DNA of 64,000 nucleotides from Cryobacterium fucosi (GCF_004403515.1 NZ_SOHH01000066.1:47453-111452), one strand, 5' to 3'; positions 45,895 through 55,297 are shown, counted from the stretch's first letter. The notes: generated by a model from the letters alone, not told the origin. Made by a program: numbers and translations.

Positions 45895-46524
45895 ATGACT
45901 GGCAATGTGGTTCTGGATGCATACGCCGGTCGGGCGGAGGAATACACGGCGCTGCTCGGATCGATAGCTAACACGCACGAATCGGATCAGCGGCTTGTCG
46001 CCCAGTGGGCGCGCGACCTGCGGGGCGCGGTTATCGACGCGGGGTGCGGTCCTGGACATTGGACCGATTTCCTCAAGAAGCGTGGTGTCGATGCGGAGGG
46101 TATCGATCACGTTCAGGCGTTCATCGGGCAAGCGAGAAGAAGATTTCCGGCGGTCCCGTTCCGAGTCGCGTCACTGGGCGATCTCGAGGTCCGAGACGGA
46201 TACGCAGCTGCAATTCTTGCGTGGTACTCCGTTATCCACCTTTCCCCGAGTGACTTGCCAGCGGTTTTGCGCGAGTTCGCCCGCTGTATTGCCCCTGGAG
46301 GCAGCCTCCTCCTCGGCTTCTTCGAGGGCGACACCGTCGAGCCGTTTCCGCACGCCGTTACGACCGCCTACTTCTGGCCTATCGGTGAGATGAGCACACA
46401 GCTCGAGGCCGCAGGGTTTCACGTTCACGCGGTGAACACCCGAACCGATCCGGGCAAGCGGTCCCACGCCGCGATCATCGCCCATCGAATCGATGGTTCA
46501 GCGCCCTCAGAAGTTCCATGCTAG
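45895..46524 (+). CDS. SAM-dependent methyltransferase (class I)
   Basis: The 209-residue protein has a Rossmann methyltransferase core: AVIDAGCGPGHWTDFLKKRG as motif I, GIDHVQAFIGQARRRFP as motif II, AAILAWYSVIHLS as motif IV and CIAPGGSLLLGFFEG following. It resembles small type-11/12 methyltransferases. The substrate is not deducible. It is a single gene in the island. Confidence 0.85.
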   Translation: MTGNVVLDAYAGRAEEYTALLGSIANTHESDQRLVAQWARDLRGAVIDAGCGPGHWTDFLKKRGVDAEGIDHVQAFIGQARRRFPAVPFRVASLGDLEVRDGYAAAILAWYSVIHLSPSDLPAVLREFARCIAPGGSLLLGFFEGDTVEPFPHAVTTAYFWPIGEMSTQLEAAGFHVHAVNTRTDPGKRSHAAIIAHRIDGSAPSEVPC

Positions 46525-46641
46525 CCACAAGCTCCGACGCCGATTCGTGCTTCAAAGGTCTAAATCTAAACAGCCTGTGTCATAGGCCGAACCCCGAGCG
46601 GGCAGGACCAATTGTTGGGCGTTGACTGCCATGCTTGTCAC

Positions 46642-47376
46642 ATGGTGCAGCCGAACGATCTCCTCGCCGTCCTCGTCGACGCTGACAACGTGCCGCCTGC
46701 AAAGATCGGCGCCGTTCTCGCCGAGGTCGCACGTTTCGGCACTGCCTCGGTCAAGCGGGTCTACGGCGATTGGACCAAGACGAACTTAAGCAGTTGGAAG
46801 CCTGTCGCGAGCGAGTACGTGATTCAGCCCATGCAGCAATTTGCCAACACGATCGGCAAGAATGCGACCGACAGTGCACTGATCATCGACGCCATGGACC
46901 TGCTATACACGCGTCGATTCCACGGGTTCTGCATCGTGTCATCCGACAGCGACTTCACCCGTCTCGCGTCCCGCATCCGCGAAGAAGGCGTCATCGTCTA
47001 TGGGTTCGGAGAGCGGAAGACGCCCGAAGCGTTCCGCAACGCGTGCGATCGATTCACATACCTCGACGTCCTCGACGAGGCCGCTGCGGAGAGCACCGCT
47101 GCGGCGCTCACGCGCGTTCCGCCCCCAAAACTGCGCAGCGACACGAAGCTTATCTCCGGGCTACGGATAAGCGTCACCACCGCATCGGGAGAGGACGGAT
47201 GGGCGAACCTCGCCACGGTAGGCCAGCTGATGCGGAAGCAACAGCCCGACTTCGACTCACGAAACTGGGGCTACACAAAACTTTCCGACCTGGTTCGAGC
47301 GACGGAACTCTTCCTCATCGAGACCCGACCCGCCGGCGGACTGCAGGTACAAAACAAAAAGAAGAACGGTGACTGA
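46642..47376 (+). CDS. NYN-domain nuclease-like protein with OST-HTH domain
   Basis: The 244-residue protein has an N-terminal NYN (PIN-like) domain with conserved acidic residues in LAVLVDADNVPP, DSALIIDAMDLLY and CIVSSDSDFTRLA, then a C-terminal OST-HTH/LOTUS-like domain (GWANLATVGQLMRKQQPDFD, then NWGYTKLSDLVRATELF). The acidic quartet of NYN nucleases looks intact, so RNA or ssDNA cleavage is plausible. ATG 46642 is preferred; TTG 46612 is open. It is a stand-alone gene in the accessory region. Confidence 0.85.
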   Translation: MVQPNDLLAVLVDADNVPPAKIGAVLAEVARFGTASVKRVYGDWTKTNLSSWKPVASEYVIQPMQQFANTIGKNATDSALIIDAMDLLYTRRFHGFCIVSSDSDFTRLASRIREEGVIVYGFGERKTPEAFRNACDRFTYLDVLDEAAAESTAAALTRVPPPKLRSDTKLISGLRISVTTASGEDGWANLATVGQLMRKQQPDFDSRNWGYTKLSDLVRATELFLIETRPAGGLQVQNKKKNGD

Positions 47377-47689
47377 GCACGGTCGCGACCGGGGCGAGAG
47401 CACGAGCACTGCAATCGGTACTCATTCAGGCCGATCTGCTGAGCTCCCAACGTCGCCCGCAAGGGGGACGGTCAGCGGGCAGTAGCAGTAAATGTCCATG
47501 TTCCCCAACGCACGCGGGTGCCGACCCGCCCGGATGACCCGCCCACACTAGATTTGCGGACAGGGACGGCAAACGAAACAGCTGCACGGCGGAGGAATCC
47601 GGATTCCGGATTGTTTCTTGGGGCGTTCGCTTCATTCATATGCCGTTGGTCAGGCATCACCCGGGCGGCCGCGCACTAGGCTGGCGCGT
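47377..47689. other. Gene-free interval at the right end of the accessory region
   Basis: No convincing coding frame is seen. A self-complementary GGAATCCGGATTCC (about 47596-47609) lies in the middle. The interval joins the island to the core gene for gamma-carbonic anhydrase, where sequence returns to high GC. No direct repeat matching the left junction near 28.1 kb was found by eye. Confidence 0.5.
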
Positions 47690-48238
47690 ATGACCGCCGA
47701 CAGCGCCGCCCGCATCATCACCCTCGCCGACCGCCCCGGACCGAGTGTGGCCGCGACCGCGTTCGTCGCCCCCGGCGCCGTGCTCGTCGGCCACGTCATC
47801 CTCGCCGAGCACGCCAGCGTCTGGTACAACGCGGTGCTGCGAGCCGAGGCCGAGCCGATCCGGATCGGGGCCGGCTCCAACCTGCAGGACAACGTCTCCT
47901 GCCACGTCGACGACGGCTTCCCGCTGATTGTCGGCCGGGATGTCTCCATCGGCCACGGCGCCGTGCTGCACGGCTGCACCATCGAGGACGACGTGCTGGT
48001 GGGCATGTCCGCGACCATCCTCAACGGCGCCGTGATCGGTGCGGGTTCGCTCGTCGCCGCGGGGGCCGTCGTGCTCGAGGGCAGCGTGGTTCCGCCGCGT
48101 TCGCTGGTCGCCGGCGTGCCGGCCAAGGTGCGCCGGGCGCTGACGGATGACGAGGTGGCCGGCATCCGTCACAACGCCGACGCCTATCTGGCGCACTCCG
48201 CTCTGCACTCCGAGTCCCTGCCCGCGCCGAAGGGCTGA
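47690..48238 (+). CDS. Gamma-class carbonic anhydrase family protein
   Basis: The 182-residue protein is a hexapeptide left-handed beta helix of the gamma-CA/PaaY/CaiE type. The metal histidines are in NVSCHVDDGFP, IGHGAVLHGCTIEDD (two His). The conserved opening PSVAATAFVAPGAVLVGHV and VWYNAVLRAEAEPIRIG also match. It binds Zn or Fe and hydrates CO2 or serves another thioester reaction. The ATG at 47690 has no ribosome site but follows a TAGGCT -10-like motif by 7 bp, so it may be leaderless. Confidence 0.88.
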   Translation: MTADSAARIITLADRPGPSVAATAFVAPGAVLVGHVILAEHASVWYNAVLRAEAEPIRIGAGSNLQDNVSCHVDDGFPLIVGRDVSIGHGAVLHGCTIEDDVLVGMSATILNGAVIGAGSLVAAGAVVLEGSVVPPRSLVAGVPAKVRRALTDDEVAGIRHNADAYLAHSALHSESLPAPKG

Positions 48239-48269
48239 TCCGGCGAGGCGAGCACGCACGCCAAGTCGG

Positions 48270-49967
48270 TCAGTCCAGGACCACCGGCGCCAACTCGTCC
48301 CAGACGTCGCCGGGGCCGGGGTTGCCCGGCGACGACCCGCCGCCGAGGTGCCGCACGGTGCCCCAGACCGCGTTGAGCGCCGTGGTCACGGCCCCCTCGG
48401 CCCAGCCCGCCGTGAACGAGATGTCGTCGCCGGCGAGGAACACGCCGCGCTGGGCATCCGGCAGATCGCCCTGCATGAAGTGGCCGAAGAGCCGTTCCTG
48501 ATAGCGGTAATGGCCCGGCAGGTTGTTCTTGAACGCGCCCATGAAGTTGGGGTCGGCCTCCCACGACACCGTGATCGGCTCGCCCACGATGTGCGAGGCG
48601 ATGTCCACGGTCGGGTAGATCTTCTTCAGCGAGTGCAGCATCAGGTCGGTGCGCTCGTCGGCGCTGAGCGACAGGAATTTCAGCGCATCGTCGTTCCAGG
48701 TGTACGACAGCAGGATGACGGCGGGCTTGTCGGGGCCGTCGTCGAGCAGGTAGGTCGCCCGCGGCAGCCGGTCGGTGAGCGTCATGCTCAGCACATGGCG
48801 GCCGGTCTCCGGGTCGATGTCATTCCAGAACGGGCGGTCCACCATGACGAACGTCTTGGACGACTGCATGTAGTGGCTGCGCTCGATCGCCGTCCACATC
48901 TCCGGCGCGAACAACGTCTCCTCCGTGTCGATCCGGGCGGAGAGCAGCCAGGACTGGCAGGTGACGATGGCCGCCTCGAACTCGCGGGTCGCCCCCCACT
49001 TCTCGGTGATCCGGATGCCGCCGCCCTCGCCACGCTTGATCGCGGCGACGGCGCCGCGCGGCACCCCGCCGTTCAGACTCGCGACCGAGGTGCCCTTCGG
49101 CCAGTGCACCAGGTCGTCGGGGGCGTGCGACCACAGCCCGTCGGGGAGCCGCTGGGCTCCGCCGAGGATGCGCCGGTGCCTGTCGTCCGCGTCGGTGAAC
49201 ACCACCCGCAGGATCTCGAGGATCGAGTTGGAGAAGTCGGTGTCCCAGCCGCCGGTGCCGAAGCCGACCTGCCCGAAGGCCTCCCGGTGGGCGAAGGATT
49301 TCTCCCTGAAGGCGGCGCTGCCGGCGATGAAACCGTAGAACGTCTGCTCGTCGAGCTCGGCGACGATCCGGTTCCAGATCCGCTTGATCGTCGCAACGTC
49401 GCGGGTGCGGAGCGCCTCCTGCACGGCGTCGAAGTCGACCTCCTCGCGCAGGGCCCGCCGCCAGGCCTCGGCCACCTCGGTGAAGAACGGCGGCAGGTCG
49501 TCGGCCGTCTCCGCATAGTGGGCCTTGCCCTCCAGCTCGATCAGCGTGCTCGGCGTCACGGCGGAGAGCGGATTCGGGAACTCCCGGGTCTCCAGGCCGA
49601 CCGTGTCGACGTAGTGGTAGAACGCCTTTCCCGACTCGGGGAAGCGCATCCCGCCGAGGTCGGCGACGACGCCGGGTGCGGCGGAGAACTCGGCCGTCTT
49701 CAGCCGGCCGCCGATCCGGGCAGCCTCGTAGACGACCGGCTTCAGGCCGAGCCGGAGCAACTCGTACGCGGCGACAACGCCGGACAGTCCGGCGCCGACA
49801 ACGGCCACCTCGGTGCCCAGCTTGAGGTCGGGCACCCGGCCGAGCCCGGCCCGGTGCCCGAGGTAGTGGTCGTAGCTGAACGGGAAGTCCGGGTTCAGCA
49901 TGGTGATCGGCGGGCGCGCGGCCTCGCCGGGGACCGGCGGGTGCGGAAGGTCGGATGCCATTGTCAT
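48270..49967 (-). CDS. davB: L-lysine 2-monooxygenase-type flavin monoamine oxidase
   Basis: The 565-residue enzyme has the FAD Rossmann motif VAVVGAGLSGVVAAYELLRLG at about residues 53-73, GGMRFPESGKAFYHYVD, MQSSKTFVMVDRPFW and, at the end, NNLPGHYRYQERL plus a NPGPGDVWDE tail. These match Pseudomonas DavB closely, more than tryptophan 2-monooxygenase of IAA-producing plasmids. DavB converts lysine and O2 to 5-aminopentanamide and CO2. The ATG overlaps the permease stop (ATGA), and an amidase of DavA type is upstream, completing the first two steps of lysine degradation to 5-aminovalerate. Confidence 0.85.
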   Translation of the reverse strand: MTMASDLPHPPVPGEAARPPITMLNPDFPFSYDHYLGHRAGLGRVPDLKLGTEVAVVGAGLSGVVAAYELLRLGLKPVVYEAARIGGRLKTAEFSAAPGVVADLGGMRFPESGKAFYHYVDTVGLETREFPNPLSAVTPSTLIELEGKAHYAETADDLPPFFTEVAEAWRRALREEVDFDAVQEALRTRDVATIKRIWNRIVAELDEQTFYGFIAGSAAFREKSFAHREAFGQVGFGTGGWDTDFSNSILEILRVVFTDADDRHRRILGGAQRLPDGLWSHAPDDLVHWPKGTSVASLNGGVPRGAVAAIKRGEGGGIRITEKWGATREFEAAIVTCQSWLLSARIDTEETLFAPEMWTAIERSHYMQSSKTFVMVDRPFWNDIDPETGRHVLSMTLTDRLPRATYLLDDGPDKPAVILLSYTWNDDALKFLSLSADERTDLMLHSLKKIYPTVDIASHIVGEPITVSWEADPNFMGAFKNNLPGHYRYQERLFGHFMQGDLPDAQRGVFLAGDDISFTAGWAEGAVTTALNAVWGTVRHLGGGSSPGNPGPGDVWDELAPVVLD

Positions 49968-51466
49968 TTGAGTGCCTTCACGATCGACAGGGAGGAATCG
50001 GTTGCGTCCGCGTATTCCTCGGGGTTCATGGCGCCGACGACGGAGTGCTTCCGACCGTAGAGGAAATACAGGCCGGTGCCAATGAGCATCCAGATTCCGA
50101 AGACCACCCAGGTCGTCCCGCCCAGGGTGACCATCAGCAGAACGCACATGGCGAAGCCCGCGATCGGGACCAGCGGGTAGAACGGCACCTGGTAGGAGCG
50201 CCGGAGTTCGGGCCGGGCGCGGCGGAGGTAGATCACGGACAGGTTGACGAGCGCGAACGCGCAGAGGGTGCCGATGCTGGTCGCGTCGGCGAGTTCGCCG
50301 AGCGGGATCAGTGCCGCGGCGATCGCGACGACGATCCCGACGATGACGGTGCCGGCGACCGGGGTGCTCGTGCGCGGCGAGATCCGGCCGAACACCGTGG
50401 GCACCATGCCATCCCTGGACATGGTCATCAGGATCCGGGTCTGGCCGTAGAGAACGGTCAGCACGATGCTGGCGATGGCGATGACGGCGCCGACCGAGAA
50501 CAACAGGGCGATCCACGGCTGCCCGGTGAGCTGCTGCAGGATGACGACAAGGGAGGCCTCGCCGCTGTGGAACCAGGTCCACGGCCGCGCCCCGATCGCT
50601 GCGACGGCGACCAGGATGTAGATGCCGGTGATGATCAGCATCGACAGGATGATCGCCTTCGGCAGGTCGCGCTGGGGGTTCCTGGCTTCCTCCCCCGCGG
50701 TGGAGGCGGCGTCGAATCCGATGTAGGAGAAGAACAGCCGGGACGCGGCCGCGGAGATCCCCGCGACTCCCATCGGGGCGAGCGGTTCGAAGTTGCGGGC
50801 GGAGAACGCCGTGAACGCGATCGCGACGAAGATGAGCAGGATGACGATCTTGACGCCGACCATGACCGTGTTGACCCAGGCGCTTTCCTTGGCCCCGCGG
50901 ATCAGCAGCAGCATCGACAGGAGCACGAGCCCGGCGGCGGGCAGGTTCACGACGCCGCCGAAGCCGGGCGGCTGGGCGATCGCATTCGGCAGGTGCAGGC
51001 CGAACGTCGCCAGGCTTTCGTTGATGTACTGGCCGGCGCCGACGGCGACGGCCGCGATCGACACGGCATATTCGAGCACCAGGCACCACCCGCAGATCCA
51101 GGCGATGCCCTCGCCCATTGTCGCGTAGACGTAGGAATAGCTCGAACCGGATGCCGGCACGCAGCTGGCCATCTCGGCGTAGGACAGGGCGGAGAGCAGC
51201 GCCGCGACCCCGGCGACCAGGAAGGCGATCCAGATCGCCGGGCCGGCGAGGGGAATCGACGCGCCGAGGATCACGAAGATGCCGGTGCCCAGGGTCGCCC
51301 CGACGCTGATCATGGTGAGCTGCCAGAGGCCGAGGCTGCGCTTGAGGTCCCCGTGCGGAAGGGGCGACTCATCGGGGTGCGGCAGCTGGTCGATCGGTTT
51401 GCGCCGGGCCAGCTGGGTTCGGAGTGAGGTTTTCGCCTGGGTTCGGGGCAGGCTAGTCGTCTCCAT
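49964..51466 (-). CDS. APC-type cationic amino-acid transporter
   Basis: The 500-residue permease has 12-14 membrane helices and CAT-family marks: GATLGTGIFVILG, ASCVPASGSSYSYVYATMGE (a Gly-x-Ser-x-Tyr stretch), SYIGFDAASTAGEEARNPQRDLP and a C-terminal tail with EEYADATDSS. Such proteins take up lysine, arginine or ornithine. Coupling to davB by overlapping codons supports lysine import. The promoter is in the 51467-51889 interval or upstream of the amidase. Confidence 0.85.
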   Translation of the reverse strand: METTSLPRTQAKTSLRTQLARRKPIDQLPHPDESPLPHGDLKRSLGLWQLTMISVGATLGTGIFVILGASIPLAGPAIWIAFLVAGVAALLSALSYAEMASCVPASGSSYSYVYATMGEGIAWICGWCLVLEYAVSIAAVAVGAGQYINESLATFGLHLPNAIAQPPGFGGVVNLPAAGLVLLSMLLLIRGAKESAWVNTVMVGVKIVILLIFVAIAFTAFSARNFEPLAPMGVAGISAAASRLFFSYIGFDAASTAGEEARNPQRDLPKAIILSMLIITGIYILVAVAAIGARPWTWFHSGEASLVVILQQLTGQPWIALLFSVGAVIAIASIVLTVLYGQTRILMTMSRDGMVPTVFGRISPRTSTPVAGTVIVGIVVAIAAALIPLGELADATSIGTLCAFALVNLSVIYLRRARPELRRSYQVPFYPLVPIAGFAMCVLLMVTLGGTTWVVFGIWMLIGTGLYFLYGRKHSVVGAMNPEEYADATDSSLSIVKALK

Positions 51467-51625
51467 TGACAGTCCGTTCCGACGTTGAAGATGGTGGTGT
51501 CGTCAGCGTAGGTTGGCGCAACGCCCGGCCCTGCGGGCGGATTGTCCGGCGCCGCCCGGTTCGGTGGTCATTCGCACCAGCGGGCTGCGCGGGGATCAAA
51601 TTGACGAGGCTCCAATGCTGCAGGC

Positions 51626-51889
51626 ATGATGGCGATGCTGACAGCCTCAACCGACGGGCTGCCGACGATGACCCGTGCCCAGCTGCTCTCATGGCTCGCC
51701 GGGCGGGTCAGGGCCGCTCCTGCGACGGCCCCTCCAACCCTACTGCGGTGGGTTGCCGGCAGCGAGTCGGCCGACCCGGCCCCGTTCCTGCTCGGCGGCG
51801 AACTGCTCCTCACCGTGCTGCCGGCCTGGCTGTCCCAGAACGGCGACTGGGACGCATCCGGTCGCCTGACCGTTGACGGCGCCGGCCGT
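51626..51889 (+). pseudogene. PucR-type regulator, N-terminal remnant
   Basis: From ATG 51626 about 80 codons read TMTRAQLLSWLAGRV, then LLRWVAGSESADPAPFLLGGELLLTVL. WV-x-x-SE-x-x-DPAPFL-x-GGELLLT is the N-terminal signature of PucR regulators. The frame then loses similarity and runs into the end of the amidase gene on the other strand. The GGDEF-like middle and the helix-turn-helix tail are gone. It lies between the lysine permease and the amidase and may be the former regulator of this operon. Confidence 0.6.
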
Positions 51890-52792
51890 CTAGCCGGACT
51901 GGCCGCTGCGGTCGTGTTCCGCGTCGGTCCACGACCGGTACAGCTCGGGCCGGCGGTCGGCGAGGTAGTCGACGTCGGGGCCGGGGGCCGTGACCGTGGC
52001 GTAGCTGAGGCCCGTGGACCGGCCTGCGTCGGCGATGATGTTGCCGTCCGGTCCGACGATCACGCTGGCCCCGGCCAGGTCGAGCCCGGCCTCGACCCCG
52101 ACGTGGTTCGCGTAGGCGACCGTGACGGAGTTCTCGAGCGCGCGGGCCGGCACGAGCACCCGGGAGACGTTCTCATACCCGCGGGTCAGCGCCGTCGGCA
52201 CGAGCACGAGGGAGGCGCCGTGCAGGGCGGCATCACGCACGACCTCGGGGAATTCGACGTCGTAGCAGATCAGCAGGGCGATCTTCAGGCCGAGGAAGTC
52301 GACGACCGGCGGCGGCGCAGTGCCGGGCCGGAAGCTCGCCCGTTCCTCCGCCCCGAACAGGTGCGACTTCGCGTACCGCGCCACCACCCGGCCGGTGCGG
52401 TCGACGAGGGCCGACGTGATCCGGCGGTCGTCCGCCGGTCCTGGACCCGGTGCGCTGTAGACGAGGGCGATGTCGTGCCGGGCGGCGATGCCGGCAAGAT
52501 CCCGGTCGAGGTCGGCGACCGCAGCGGCCGAGACCGAGTCGCGGATCAGCCCGGGAGCGTACCCGGTTGCGAAGAGCTCGGGGGTGAGCAGCAGGTCGGC
52601 GCCGGCCGCCCTGGCCTCCCTGGCGGCCTCATCGAGCACGGCGAGGTTGGCCGCAAGGTCCAGCGGTTCGGCGCGGCCCTGGAACAGGGCCAGTCGCACG
52701 GCCGGGCCGGGAGACGCCCGGACTGTCCGCTCCGGGCCGGTCGTCGGCGAGTGTGCGGGCACCGCACCCCGAATCACTGTCGGCTCTGACAT
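51890..52792 (-). CDS. davA: Nitrilase-superfamily amidase, 5-aminopentanamidase (DavA)-like
   Basis: The 300-residue protein has the nitrilase fold and complete Glu-Lys-Cys triad: Glu in LLLTPELFATGY, Lys in YAKSHLFGAEE, Cys in LLICYDVEFPE. The start RLALFQGRAEPLD and end DYLADRRPELYR resemble DavA of Pseudomonas, which hydrolyses 5-aminopentanamide to 5-aminovalerate. Linkage to a DavB-type oxidase supports this. ATG 52792 follows GGAGG; the first 34 residues have no homology, so a GTG near 52700 is possible. Confidence 0.75.
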   Translation of the reverse strand: MSEPTVIRGAVPAHSPTTGPERTVRASPGPAVRLALFQGRAEPLDLAANLAVLDEAAREARAAGADLLLTPELFATGYAPGLIRDSVSAAAVADLDRDLAGIAARHDIALVYSAPGPGPADDRRITSALVDRTGRVVARYAKSHLFGAEERASFRPGTAPPPVVDFLGLKIALLICYDVEFPEVVRDAALHGASLVLVPTALTRGYENVSRVLVPARALENSVTVAYANHVGVEAGLDLAGASVIVGPDGNIIADAGRSTGLSYATVTAPGPDVDYLADRRPELYRSWTDAEHDRSGQSG

Positions 52793-52938
52793 GGCTGACG
52801 ACCTCCGTGATCTCACGCTCGTTCTCCCGAGCGTAGTTCAGCGCCACTGCGCCCACCAGGACGGGCAGCACCGGAACGGCCGCCCGCTGGTGCAGATCGG
52901 CCTGCTCCGCGCACCACCCGCCCCGCCGGGCCAGGCCG

Positions 52939-53823
52939 TCAGGGGCGCAGAGCCTGTTCGGCAGCCTTCACCACGTTGCTGAGCAGCATGGCGCGGGTCA
53001 TCGGGCCGACGCCCCGCGGGTTCGGCGAGAGGTGGCCGGCGACGCCTGCGACATCCGGATGCACGTCCCCGGTCAGCCTGCCCGTGCCGGTCTCCGGGTC
53101 GGTCACCCGGGTGATCCCCACGTCGAGCACGGCGGCGCCCGGCTTGACCCAGTCGGCCCGGATCAGGTGCGGCACCCCGACCGCCGCGACGACGATGTCG
53201 GCGCGGCGCACCTCGCCGGCCAGGTCGACGGTGCGCGAGTGCGTGAGCGTGACCGTGGCGTCCAGGCCCTTGCGGGTGAAGAGCAGGCCGAGCGGACGTC
53301 CGACCGTGAGACCGCGGCCGACGACGACGACCTTCCGGCCGACGATCGGCACCTCGTAGCGGCGCAGCAGCTCGACGATGCCCGCCGGTGTGCAGGGCAG
53401 GGGCGAGCGCAGTTCACCCTCGATGCCGAGCACCAGCCGGCCGAGGTTGGTCGGGTGCAGGCCGTCGGCATCCTTCGACGGGTCGATCAGTTCGAGCATG
53501 GCGTTGTCGTTGTGGCCGACGGGAAGCGGCAGCTGGATGATGTAACCGGTCACCTCGCGGCTGGCGTTGAGGTCTCTGATGGCGGCGCGGACATCCGCGC
53601 TCGTCGCCGACCCGGGCAGGTCGATCCGGATCGACTCGATGCCGACCTCGGCGCAGTCGCGATGCTTGCCCGCGACATACGACCGGGAGCCCGGGTCGTC
53701 GCCGACGAGCAGGGTGCCGAGCCCCGGCACGACCCCGTGCGCCCGCAGGTCGGTGATGCGGTCGATCAGTTCCGACTTGATCGCGGAGGCGGTCTTGACT
53801 CCGTCGAGGGTGAGTGCGCTCAT
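52939..53823 (-). CDS. folD: Methylene-THF dehydrogenase/methenyl-THF cyclohydrolase
   Basis: The 294-residue protein has the FolD signatures: [24 protein letters not shown] (catalytic-loop Tyr and Lys in SRSYVAGKH), [12 protein letters not shown], and the NADP-binding [22 protein letters not shown] region. It interconverts methylene- and formyl-THF. It lies 175 bp after glyA in the same direction, matching one-carbon metabolism. Confidence 0.95.
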   Translation of the reverse strand: MSALTLDGVKTASAIKSELIDRITDLRAHGVVPGLGTLLVGDDPGSRSYVAGKHRDCAEVGIESIRIDLPGSATSADVRAAIRDLNASREVTGYIIQLPLPVGHNDNAMLELIDPSKDADGLHPTNLGRLVLGIEGELRSPLPCTPAGIVELLRRYEVPIVGRKVVVVGRGLTVGRPLGLLFTRKGLDATVTLTHSRTVDLAGEVRRADIVVAAVGVPHLIRADWVKPGAAVLDVGITRVTDPETGTGRLTGDVHPDVAGVAGHLSPNPRGVGPMTRAMLLSNVVKAAEQALRP

Positions 53824-53904
53824 GGGTGATCCAATCGTTCAGAGCTCGCGAGCGCGGCAGACCTCCGCACTCGCCAAACCAATTCGGCCGATCCGCCCGG
53901 TCCG

Positions 53905-53979
53905 ATTCGACGGAGATTTTGGCTGAGAACCCTGAATACGGGCTTCAAACCTACGTTTTTCCAAAAATCTCCGTCGAAT
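53905..53979. repeat. Inverted repeat between glyA and folD
   Basis: ATTCGACGGAGATTTTGG (53905-53922) is mirrored by CCAAAAATCTCCGTCGAAT (53961-53979), one extra A, around a 38-nt loop. On the minus strand it follows the glyA stop by about 20 bp, so it could be a stable 3' end or attenuator between the two genes. An intergenic palindromic repeat family is the alternative. Confidence 0.6.
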
Positions 53980-53998
53980 TTGACCAGGCAGCAGGGGG

Positions 53999-55297
53999 CT
54001 ACTGCTGCAGGCCGGGGTAGAGCGGGAAGGCCTCGGTGAGCACCTTGACCCGGGCGCGGAGGGCCTGGATGTCGGCGTCCGGCTTGAGTGCCTCGGCGAT
54101 CACGTCGGCGACGACGGTGAACTCGGCGTCGTCGAAGCCGCGGGTGGCGAGGGCCGGCGTGCCGATCCGCAGGCCGCTGGTGACCATCGGCGGGCGCGGG
54201 TCGAACGGAACGGCGTTGCGGTTGACCGTGATGCCCACCTCGTGCAGCGCGTTCTCCGCCTGCTGGCCGTCGATCGGCGAGTTGCGAAGGTCGGCGAGCA
54301 CGAGGTGCACGTCGGTGCCGCCGGTGAGCACGTCGACTCCGGCCGCCTTCGAGTCGTCGGCGGTGAGCCGGGCGGCGAGGATGCCGGCGCCGCGGAGGGT
54401 GCGCTCCTGGCGTTCCTTGAACTCGGGTTCGCCCGCCAGCTTGAACGCGGTGGCCTTCGCGGCGATCACGTGCATCAGCGGGCCGCCCTGCTGGCCGGGG
54501 AAGACGTTGGAGTTGAGCTTCTTCGCGAGGGTCATGTCGCGGGAGAGGATGAAGCCGGAGCGCGGTCCGGCGAGCGTCTTGTGCACGGTGCTGGAGACGA
54601 CATCCGCGTACGGCACGGGCGAGGGGTGCAGTCCGGCTGCGACGAGGCCGGCGAAGTGGGCCATGTCGACCCAGAGCAGGGCGCCGACCTCGTCGGCGAT
54701 GTTGCGGAAGGCCGCGAAGTCGAGGTGGCGCGGGTAGGCGGACCAGCCGGCGATGATCACCTTCGGCTTGTGCTCGAGGGCCTTGTCGCGCACCACGTCC
54801 ATGTCGACGCGGAAGCTCTCCGGGTCGACGCCGTAGGCGACCGGGTTGTAGAGCTTGCCGGAGAAGTTGAGCTTCATCCCGTGGGTGAGGTGTCCGCCGT
54901 GGGCGAGTTCGAGGCCCAGGATGGTGTCGCCGGGCGTGGCGATGGCGGCCAGCACGGCGGCGTTCGCGGTGGCGCCGGAGTGCGGCTGCACGTTCGCGTA
55001 TTCGGCGCCAAAGAGCGCCTTCGCGCGGTCGATCGCGAGCTGCTCGGCCACGTCGACGTATTCGCAGCCGCCGTAGTAGCGGCGGCCCGGGTAGCCCTCG
55101 GCGTACTTGTTGGTGAGCACCGAACCCTGCGACTGCAGGATGGCACGGGGCACGAAATTCTCGCTCGCGATCATCTCGAGGTAGTCGCGCTGGCGGCCGA
55201 GCTCCTGCTCGAGCACGGCGGCGATCTCGGGGTCGACGACGTCGAGGGGTTCGTTGAACGTGGAGTTCAAGAGGGTGGATGGCACGGAATCGGACAC
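53999..55297 (-). CDS. glyA: Serine hydroxymethyltransferase
   Basis: The 432-residue PLP enzyme shows [33 protein letters not shown] (cited in parts: [17 protein letters not shown]), [16 protein letters not shown], and the PLP-lysine site [15 protein letters not shown]. It interconverts serine and glycine with THF and feeds FolD. The GTG at 55297 follows AAGGAG. A ZTP riboswitch precedes it, so expression should rise when folate one-carbon units are short. Confidence 0.95.
   Translation of the reverse strand: MSDSVPSTLLNSTFNEPLDVVDPEIAAVLEQELGRQRDYLEMIASENFVPRAILQSQGSVLTNKYAEGYPGRRYYGGCEYVDVAEQLAIDRAKALFGAEYANVQPHSGATANAAVLAAIATPGDTILGLELAHGGHLTHGMKLNFSGKLYNPVAYGVDPESFRVDMDVVRDKALEHKPKVIIAGWSAYPRHLDFAAFRNIADEVGALLWVDMAHFAGLVAAGLHPSPVPYADVVSSTVHKTLAGPRSGFILSRDMTLAKKLNSNVFPGQQGGPLMHVIAAKATAFKLAGEPEFKERQERTLRGAGILAARLTADDSKAAGVDVLTGGTDVHLVLADLRNSPIDGQQAENALHEVGITVNRNAVPFDPRPPMVTSGLRIGTPALATRGFDDAEFTVVADVIAEALKPDADIQALRARVKVLTEAFPLYPGLQQ

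Noticed and set aside
28100..47650. Search for CRISPR arrays, restriction-modification, BREX or retron-type defence genes
   Set aside because: No regularly spaced repeats, no methylase-endonuclease pair and no reverse transcriptase were seen; only hipBA and the NYN protein have a possible link to defence.
52629..52871. Short frame with helix-like sequence (VLVGAVALNYARENEREITEV) upstream of the amidase
   Set aside because: It has no ribosome site and quickly runs into the amidase coding region in another frame; no family is recognised.
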